This document shows positions 57,972 to 64,000 of a DNA stretch of 64,000 bases, in pieces. Source of the DNA: Armatimonadota bacterium (lineage in GTDB: Bacteria; Armatimonadota; Fimbriimonadia; Fimbriimonadales; Fimbriimonadaceae). The DNA lies in assembly GCA_016125185.1 (NCBI GenBank), contig WGMG01000007.1, positions 211,604 through 275,603 of the forward strand, read 5' to 3'. A program made the position numbers and the translations under genes. The notes beneath the pieces were generated by a model, which saw only the letters and a program-made list of their open reading frames with translations, was not told the DNA's origin and did not search any database. The first letter of the stretch is position 1; each line of letters begins with the position of its first letter.

Positions 57972-60900
57972 TTATCGAAGAAATTTGACGGGGCCGAGGA
58001 GGCCGGATGGTTGGAGAGTGGATGACGGTTGGTAGGGGTTCCAGGTCGTGTGGGTGATGCGCTGATCGGCAGGAAGTTTGGAGTCGCCGATGAGGCGGTT
58101 TACCCATAGGTTGGCGACGGTGATTTCGAGCACATTGCCTTTGGATTTGAGGACGCCAGACGGGACAGAGAGCCGCCACGGGGCGCACCAGGCGACGCCG
58201 AGGTCGCGACCATTGAGGCGAACGCCGGCGATGTTTTTGACCTCGCCCAGCGAGATGGCGGTCGCCTTTTGCCAGGAGGTTGGGGCGTCGAACTGCTTAC
58301 GGTAGATGGCCTTGCCCGAGTAATACTTGACGCTTTCGTCGGTCGAATGCGACCAGTCCATTAGGCTCGTCTCGATGGATTTTTTGGGGCCACCGAAGGT
58401 GGGGTCGAATTGGACTTCCCAGTTGCCAGTGAGGGTTGAGATGGGTGTGTAAGTCGGGAAATTGGCCTTCGCGGCTTGTGGGGCGGGTCCGGGAGTGAAG
58501 ACGACGAAGCCGCTTTGCAGGCCGTCGAGGGAGACGGGGATGGTGGTCGTTTGGCCGGAGCGACGGAACGTGGGCAGAGTGCGGCGTTCGCCGGTCATCG
58601 GGTCCCACCACTGAGGCGAACCCTTGGCGATGCGGAAGGAAACGTTGCCGTGATAGGGTTTTGCGCTTCGGTTGGCGATGAAGTAGGCATCGACAGACCC
58701 GATTTTGCGGTGGCAGTAGCGGAGGGCGTCGCCGGACTCGATGTCGGGAACGACGCCGAGCTTTTGGCGAAGGATGCGCGAGGTGAAGTCGTAGCTCGGG
58801 TACATCGGGTTGAACGGGAACGAGTTGGATGAGAGATTCCAGGGGCTCATTTTCCAGTCGCCGAGGACTTTGGGTTTGTGGGGCGAAGGGAGGACGGTCC
58901 AGGTGTCGTCGGTGCGGACGGTTTGCGTTGTGCCATCGGTGAAGGTGATCACGAGGTTGGCAATGACGCCCGCGGGGTTGCTACCGGTGCCGACATTTTT
59001 GGCGTCGATTTGAATTTGGTTTTGGCCGTGCAGGATTTTGTCGGCGACATCGCTAACCTGGACACGGTTGAAGTCGGTCCCGCTGGCGACGTGCATCCCA
59101 TTGACGCGGACAAGGATTTCGTTGTCGCCGGTAACGGAAAGGGTGGCGGACTGGATGTGCTTGCCGCGAGGGATGGCGAATGAGCGTCGGAAAACTTTGC
59201 TGGCGACGGGGGCTTCCTTGGCAGGGTCGCCTTCATCGGCCCATATCCAGTTCGCGCCTTCGAGGGTCGAACTGGATTGCTGGGGGACAGGGTCCTTGAT
59301 GATGGCGTTTTTGCCGTTCCAGGCCGAAGCGGCGAACCAGCGAACCTGGTTGTCGCATTGCGGGAAGTCCGTGAGGCTAGGTGAGCGGTCGGGAGCGTTG
59401 CCGATGATGGTGACGCCCTGGTCCTTCAGCTCTTTGACTTTCTGCATGAGTGCGGGCGTCATAGTTTTGACTCGCGGGAGGACGAGCAGACGGTAAGACA
59501 TGCCGTTGGGGAGGACGATGCGACCGTCCTTGGCGTGGGCTCGGTTGAGCAGGACGCTGGGGGCGCAGGCGTCGAAATTGTAACCTCGGCGGTCGCCCAT
59601 TTCACCTAATAACGCGGACGGCGGAGCTTGGAAAACGTTCGGGGCGCCCTCGGGAAGGAGGTAAAGGACGTCGGCGACGGGGAGACCCTGGCGAAGCAGT
59701 TCCTGGCATCGGGCGATGTATCGGTGGTAGGGGGCGCTGAGGTCCCACCAGGTTTGGGTGCGCTCCCAATGGACACCGTAGGGACCCATGGTCATGCCGG
59801 GAAACTCGTCGAGTTTGGGCTGATGTTCGTACCGATGGAAGACGAATTTGTTGATGCCGGCGGCGAGGGCCCAGTCGCCCTGCTCCTTCATGGAGGCGGG
59901 ATGTTGGAGCCAGGCGTCGCGGTCATCGGAGGTGAAACTTTCAGCAGCGACGACGGGCCTACCGTTGGTGTGGGCGACGGAGGACGCCTCGATGCAACTG
60001 TATTCGCAGGGGTAGCCGTAGCCTTTGGACCAAAACTCGCCGGAGGGGATATCGGCGGTTGTGCCGAGTTCGAGATCGGCGGTCGGGTTCATGTCGTAGG
60101 GCTCGACGGTGAGGTTTAGGCCGTATTGCCGAGCCTTCTTCTTGATCGTGCCCATGTGGTTTTGCTCGACTAACTCTTGGGCGGTTTGCCGGAGGTCCCA
60201 CAGGAAACGCTCGCTCGCATCGATGTTGTCGACGACCTTGCCGGCCATGACCGGTAGGAATGGAACGGGATCGTAGCCGCGATGCTGTTTGAAGAGCTCC
60301 CGGAAGTGGGGCGACCAGTTTTGGGATCCCATCTCCCAACTATCGAAATGCAGGCCGACGAGGCCGAGGCCCGGTTCGTGATTTGGTCCAGCAGCGGCGA
60401 CAATGGAATCGACGTAGGTTTTGAGATGATCGTCGATGCCAGCCGTTTCGAACTTATCGGTTTCGAAGCCGAGACCGGCTTCGGGGGCGGGGCGGGTGGT
60501 TTGCCCGGTGAGGGTTCGGCCAAAGCGGAGAATGGTCCATTTGCCCGCCGGAACCTGCCAGCGCAGAGTTCCATCGGACTCCATTTTGTCGGAGATGTCG
60601 AGCACCTTTTGGGAGTCAACGATGGCATCGAGCGGGACCTGCTGGTCGCTGGGGAAGATGTAGGGCTTGACTCCAGGTGAGGACGAGAAGGGAGCGCGGT
60701 AGACCAACGATTTCTCGTCGAGGCCGGAGATCGGGTTGTCTTCGTTGACGGCGGGGATGGCGAGTACGACCTCGTCTCGGTAGTAGTTTTGCCACTCCTC
60801 GCGGAGGTCGCCTTCGAGCGTATTGACTCCAAAGAATGGGTTTCGAGGCTTAGGTTTTGGGAGTACGCCTTCAAAGGTGGTTGGGCCTTGGACTTGAGTT

Positions 60901-61292
60901 TCGCTCGACACTAGGTGCTGCATGGCATGGTCGGGCGTGACCCAAGGTCCGCCGGTGCCGCACCAACCAGGGCCGGTGCCAAGCGAAATCTGCATGCCGA
61001 GGCGGTCGGCTTCGTCGATGGCGTAGCCGACCATCGACTTCCATTCGGGCGACATGTATTGGACGGGACCGCGGGGGATGCCGATGTTGACTTCGAGGAA
61101 GATGCCGCCGCCGATGCCGACTTTCTTCATGGCTTCGAGGTCGGCGGTCATGCCCTCGCGGGTCATGTTGCCTTCCATGAAGTACCAGTAGACCCAGGGG
61201 CGGGCAGAGTCGGGCGGAGTCTGGAAGTTTTGGTAGAGAGCGGATTCTGACTGACGATGGAGGAGCAGGGCGAGCCAAATCGTCGTCATCAT
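57972..61292 (-). CDS. GH106-type alpha-L-rhamnosidase-like glycoside hydrolase
   Basis: This 1106-residue protein has a short N-terminal leader (MMTTIWLALLLHRQSES). The GH106 family (PF17132) start is clear: FQTPPDSARPWVYWYFMEGN, MTREGMTADLEAMKKVGIGG, with the barrel continuing through GPGWCGTGGPWVTPDHAM, VGLHFDSWEMGSQNW and the VEPYDMNP and AAESFTSDD regions that carry the acidic catalytic residues. Two or three C-terminal beta-sandwiches end near residue 1100 (VLEITVANLWVNRLIGD), including one of galactose-binding type. The enzyme should release rhamnose from plant or bacterial polysaccharide. It is probably co-transcribed with the GH20 gene 41 nt upstream. Confidence 0.88.
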   Translation of the reverse strand: MMTTIWLALLLHRQSESALYQNFQTPPDSARPWVYWYFMEGNMTREGMTADLEAMKKVGIGGGIFLEVNIGIPRGPVQYMSPEWKSMVGYAIDEADRLGMQISLGTGPGWCGTGGPWVTPDHAMQHLVSSETQVQGPTTFEGVLPKPKPRNPFFGVNTLEGDLREEWQNYYRDEVVLAIPAVNEDNPISGLDEKSLVYRAPFSSSPGVKPYIFPSDQQVPLDAIVDSQKVLDISDKMESDGTLRWQVPAGKWTILRFGRTLTGQTTRPAPEAGLGFETDKFETAGIDDHLKTYVDSIVAAAGPNHEPGLGLVGLHFDSWEMGSQNWSPHFRELFKQHRGYDPVPFLPVMAGKVVDNIDASERFLWDLRQTAQELVEQNHMGTIKKKARQYGLNLTVEPYDMNPTADLELGTTADIPSGEFWSKGYGYPCEYSCIEASSVAHTNGRPVVAAESFTSDDRDAWLQHPASMKEQGDWALAAGINKFVFHRYEHQPKLDEFPGMTMGPYGVHWERTQTWWDLSAPYHRYIARCQELLRQGLPVADVLYLLPEGAPNVFQAPPSALLGEMGDRRGYNFDACAPSVLLNRAHAKDGRIVLPNGMSYRLLVLPRVKTMTPALMQKVKELKDQGVTIIGNAPDRSPSLTDFPQCDNQVRWFAASAWNGKNAIIKDPVPQQSSSTLEGANWIWADEGDPAKEAPVASKVFRRSFAIPRGKHIQSATLSVTGDNEILVRVNGMHVASGTDFNRVQVSDVADKILHGQNQIQIDAKNVGTGSNPAGVIANLVITFTDGTTQTVRTDDTWTVLPSPHKPKVLGDWKMSPWNLSSNSFPFNPMYPSYDFTSRILRQKLGVVPDIESGDALRYCHRKIGSVDAYFIANRSAKPYHGNVSFRIAKGSPQWWDPMTGERRTLPTFRRSGQTTTIPVSLDGLQSGFVVFTPGPAPQAAKANFPTYTPISTLTGNWEVQFDPTFGGPKKSIETSLMDWSHSTDESVKYYSGKAIYRKQFDAPTSWQKATAISLGEVKNIAGVRLNGRDLGVAWCAPWRLSVPSGVLKSKGNVLEITVANLWVNRLIGDSKLPADQRITHTTWNPYQPSSTLQPSGLLGPVKFLR

Positions 61293-61333
61293 TTTCAGAA
61301 CACCCTACCCGACGGGGTGGGCAAAATGTGTGC

Positions 61334-63484
61334 CTACTTGGCTTCCCAGACGCGAAGTTCAACGATATGGACTGAATCGTTGGCGCTACCTTTCAGCATA
61401 TTCGCCTTGACGAAGCGGATGGGCCGGGCCTCGAATTTATGTTCGTCGCCTTGGGCGGTCGCGGGTGTGGTGTTTTTGCTCCGGTCGACGAGGGTGGTCC
61501 AGTTCTGGCCATCCGGGCTGACGTCGATGGTGTATTGGTAATAGCGTTTGCCGTCCCAGTAGGGGAAGAGCTCGATGCGATCGACGGAATAGGTTTTGCC
61601 GAGATCGACGGCGAGCCATTGAGGCGCGGGACCGGCCCACCAACTCGAGGTGAGGTCGAGGTTGTCATCGACGGCGAGTTGGGGTTCCTGAGGATGTTGG
61701 GTGCCGGACGAACTGTAAACCCGCTTGTTGGTGGCCAGGTTGGGCTGTTTGGGTGGCACAAAGTAATAGGTGGTCGAGGATTCGAAGCTCTTGGATTGGC
61801 CGTCGAACACGGCGGCGCGGATGGTGGTGGTTTGCGAGACGGCGATGGCGGAAGCGTATTTGGGCGAATCGGCAGTCGGCGGGGTGCCATCGATGGTGTA
61901 GCGGATGTCGCCTTTCTTTTTGGTGGCGAGTTCGACGGTGATCGGTTTGGAAAAGGTGGGGATGTCGAAATCGTCGGGCCCGGGCTGATCTAGCCCAGTG
62001 GCAGTGAAGTCCACGGGCGAGATGAGCAGGCCGAGAAGTTCGTCGGTGTGCTTGAGGCGGGTGGCGAAGTCGTCATAGCCTTCGTTGAAGGCGGGATTCC
62101 AGATGCGTTCGGACATGGCCGGAACGACGCGCCGAAGGTTGGTGATTTCGAGATATTCGGGCTGTTCCCAGGCGCAGATTTGGGCGCCGAGGATGTTTTT
62201 GCGATCGGTGGCGGCGACCCAGCCGGTGGCGGCGTAGACGTTGGAGAATCGGCCGAACATTGCCGGGTTCCACTCATAGACTTTTTGGGGCGACCAGACG
62301 TGCTTGTTGACGACGTAAAGCGGAGTCCATGCTGCGTTGATGACGGTGTAGCCGTCAGCGAGGAGGTCGGTCGGCTGGTAGTAGGCGGACTCGAATTCCA
62401 TGACGAGAACGTCCTTGGGGATCGGGAATTTGGAGTCAGGATTTCGGGTGAAGCCCTCCCAGGCGATGAGTTGTTTGCCGCGCTTTTTGACCATGTCGTC
62501 GACCTGGCCGATGAAGTGGCGGAACAGTTCACCTTGGGATTTTGGGGGAAGGTCGAGTTGTTTGAAGGCGGCCTGGAAGTCGGCGTTTTGGTCGGCGTAG
62601 GTCATGTCGGCTTCGTCGCCGCCCATGTGGAAGTAGGGCGAGCTTTTGAAGACGTCGCAGACTTCGCCGATGAGAGTGTCCACGGCTTCGACGGCCTTGG
62701 GGTTGGCAAAGTTGATGGTCGAGCCGTGTTCGTACGGCTTGGTGCCGGCGATTTTGAAAAGCTCGGGCATGGCGCGGACGAGGGCGGCGCTATGGCCAGG
62801 TAGATCGATTTCCGGCACGATGGTGACGGCGCGGTCGTCGGCGTACTGCACGAGGTCTTCTAGCTGTTGCCGGGTGTAGGCGGGTCCGCCGTTTTGGGTG
62901 TCCTGGTTGATCTTGGGGAACGCTTGGCTCGGGAAGGTGAAGGCTTGATCGTCGGATAGGTGGAGTTGGAGGTAGCGGGTTTTGTAGAAGCGGCAGAGTT
63001 CGACGCACTGCTTGAGGGTTTCGATGCTGTGGTACTTGCGGGCGACGTCGATCATGAGCCCACGATAGGCGCTGGCGGGCTTGTCTTCAATGACATTGAG
63101 GGGTAGGACGAGGCCGGTTTTGAAGGGGCGGACGACCTGGAGGAGGGTGGCGGTGGCCATCGCGACGGCCTGGTAGGAGCCGCCTTCGATGATGGCGTGG
63201 GCGCCGATGGTGAGGTGGTATTCCTCGGGAGCCATCGTTTTGTCGATTTTGAGGCGGATGGTGCCGGATTGCTCGGTTTCGACTTTCCAGGTGACGCCGA
63301 AGGCCTCTTTGGCCTCGGCGGCGAGGACGGGGCCGATTCGTTCGAGCCCCTTTCCGCAGGAGATGGTGGTCTCGGTGGGGAGAAACATTTGGGCCGCGCC
63401 TTGGGAGGCGAGCGGGGGCATTGGCACGACTTTGGGTCGAGGGGAGGTTTGCCAAGCGAAAAACAGAGCGATCGTGGAGATCAC
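61334..63484 (-). CDS. GH20 beta-N-acetylhexosaminidase
   Basis: The protein has 716 residues from GTG 63484, with a short leader (ISTIALFFAWQTS). An N-terminal GH20b domain is followed by the GH20 barrel: YRGLMIDVARKYHSIETLKQ, LHLSDDQAFTFPSQAFP and catalytic Asp290-Glu291 in FHMGGDEADM, the substrate-assisted pair. A chitobiase-like beta domain follows (VDFTATGLDQPGPDDFDIPT), with DGTPPTADSPKYASAIAV, then a C-terminal F5/8 type C/CBM32-like sandwich (NLATNKRVYSSSGTQHPQEP, WLAVDLGKTYSVDRIELFPY). It removes terminal GlcNAc or GalNAc from glycans outside the cytoplasm. Confidence 0.93.
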   Translation of the reverse strand: MISTIALFFAWQTSPRPKVVPMPPLASQGAAQMFLPTETTISCGKGLERIGPVLAAEAKEAFGVTWKVETEQSGTIRLKIDKTMAPEEYHLTIGAHAIIEGGSYQAVAMATATLLQVVRPFKTGLVLPLNVIEDKPASAYRGLMIDVARKYHSIETLKQCVELCRFYKTRYLQLHLSDDQAFTFPSQAFPKINQDTQNGGPAYTRQQLEDLVQYADDRAVTIVPEIDLPGHSAALVRAMPELFKIAGTKPYEHGSTINFANPKAVEAVDTLIGEVCDVFKSSPYFHMGGDEADMTYADQNADFQAAFKQLDLPPKSQGELFRHFIGQVDDMVKKRGKQLIAWEGFTRNPDSKFPIPKDVLVMEFESAYYQPTDLLADGYTVINAAWTPLYVVNKHVWSPQKVYEWNPAMFGRFSNVYAATGWVAATDRKNILGAQICAWEQPEYLEITNLRRVVPAMSERIWNPAFNEGYDDFATRLKHTDELLGLLISPVDFTATGLDQPGPDDFDIPTFSKPITVELATKKKGDIRYTIDGTPPTADSPKYASAIAVSQTTTIRAAVFDGQSKSFESSTTYYFVPPKQPNLATNKRVYSSSGTQHPQEPQLAVDDNLDLTSSWWAGPAPQWLAVDLGKTYSVDRIELFPYWDGKRYYQYTIDVSPDGQNWTTLVDRSKNTTPATAQGDEHKFEARPIRFVKANMLKGSANDSVHIVELRVWEAK

Positions 63485-63506
63485 GGTTTTAATTTACAAC
63501 TTTTTT

Positions 63507-63550
63507 GAGTTGGGAGTTGGGAGTTGGGAGTTGGCCCCGATGAATCGGGG
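63507..63550. repeat. Tandem 7-bp repeats (GAGTTGG x4) and adjoining hairpin
   Basis: Four exact GAGTTGG units occupy 63507-63534. They are followed at once by a perfect hairpin CCCCGAT/ATCGGGG (63535-63550), and by one and a half further units at 63567-63579. This region has no convincing gene; a 167-codon minus frame through it reads as low-complexity translation of the repeats. Confidence 0.8.
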
Positions 63551-63762
63551 TCTTCGCCTCGCTACGAGAGTTGGGAGTTCGATGTTGTCTATCCCTCGGT
63601 TCAATTCTCTCACCCTCCACAACATTCCTGCCTTTGTGGCAGTCATCGTTGCGGACCCTCTTTCGCCAAGGGGTTGCCTCGTTGCGCGGAGATTGCAATT
63701 TGGATTTTAGGTGGGGAGGACCGATCGTCCATCGGGAAGGCGGCCACAGTCGTCGTCCTTGG

Positions 63763-63862
63763 GTCAAGCCTTCGGCTGGGCTTCGCCCGGGTCGTCCCGA
63801 TATTTGGGACTCCCTGGATTTTGACTGTTTTCGGATAAACCCCGGGGTGCAAGCACCCCGGG
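63763..63862. repeat. Dispersed intergenic hairpin repeat, copy D
   Basis: CAAGCCTTCGGCTGGGCTTC and CGCCCGGGTCGTCCCGATA match the core of copies B and C, then GGATTTTGACTG leads to a different 3' module: the perfect hairpin CCCGGGGTGC/GCACCCCGGG with loop AA (63841-63862). Copy A carries the same type of C/G-rich hairpin. The final 138 bases of the window show no gene. Confidence 0.75.
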
Positions 63863-64000
63863 CTCGTGTCTTAAACTCTTTGTGATGGTCCTCCCGAGGA
63901 CGCTCGGGTGGTGGAAGGTGAGCACGTCCTGGGCTATGTGTTTTGAACCCGCAACTTAGATATGAGGCCCCTTCCACCCAGTCGCCTTTCAAACCCGCAC

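Noticed and set aside
63489..63992. 167-codon minus frame at the right end
   Set aside because: It translates tandem repeats and hairpins (QLPTPNSQLKK); composition is not protein-like.

Overview
The window looks like chromosomal DNA from a member of the Armatimonadota (Fimbriimonadia-like). The evidence is a pilin-like secreted protein whose N-terminus carries the [10 protein letters not shown] signature common in that phylum, two PSD1 (DUF1549/DUF1553) plus DUF1501 gene pairs of the planctomycete/armatimonad type, many Tat-exported oxidoreductases, and a large load of secreted glycoside hydrolases and peptidases. Phylum assignment is inference from protein character; no rRNA or tRNA gene was seen.

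Layout. 1-6 kb: a flavin-dependent halogenase cut by the left edge, a GH127 arabinofuranosidase-like enzyme and a secreted subtilase. 6-9 kb: a low-GC, apparently decayed stretch, then two tandem REC/HD-GYP c-di-GMP phosphodiesterase paralogues. 9-12.4 kb: AraC regulator with two VOC proteins, an AIM24 protein, a membrane protein and a DUF4166 protein. 12.4-17 kb: two S10 carboxypeptidases flank a small cassette (MerT-like transporter, 59-aa membrane protein, pilin-like secreted protein) whose two transcription units share an almost identical CsoR-type operator. 17-22 kb: Tat-exported Gfo/Idh/MocA oxidoreductase, YtxH-like protein, ribosomal proteins L33 and L32, YajQ, HisC. 22.7-28.4 kb: a tightly overlapping six-gene operon (Ycf46-type AAA ATPase, nucleotidyltransferase, GHMP sugar kinase, TIM barrel, Gfo/Idh/MocA, TIM barrel). 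28.8-32.9 kb: GH5-like hydrolase, DUF2156, YciI and GNAT proteins. 33-39.7 kb: an exported single-CxxCH protein behind a well-defined promoter and palindrome, then PSD1-DUF1501 pair 1. 39.7-43.1 kb: hairpin-rich dispersed repeats around a lipoprotein and an ECF sigma operon. 43.1-50.6 kb (minus): LuxR/NarL two-component system and PSD1-DUF1501 pair 2, split by a DUF433/DUF5615 toxin-antitoxin-like module. 50.6-56.4 kb: M14 peptidase, DUF4190 proteins, P-loop kinase, a Cys-rich exported orphan. 56.4-63.5 kb (minus): Dus, a thioredoxin-like protein, GH106 and GH20. The right end is a repeat-rich intergenic region.

Together the genes suggest an aerobic heterotroph that degrades complex plant or microbial polysaccharides and protein outside the cytoplasm (GH127, GH5-like, GH106, GH20, S8, S10, M14) and processes uncommon sugars inside (the GHMP/nucleotidyltransferase/TIM-barrel/Gfo operon). 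Candidate less-described systems are the shared-operator metal cassette, the six-gene sugar operon, and a modular family of intergenic hairpin repeats with a constant core and two alternative 3' hairpin modules.
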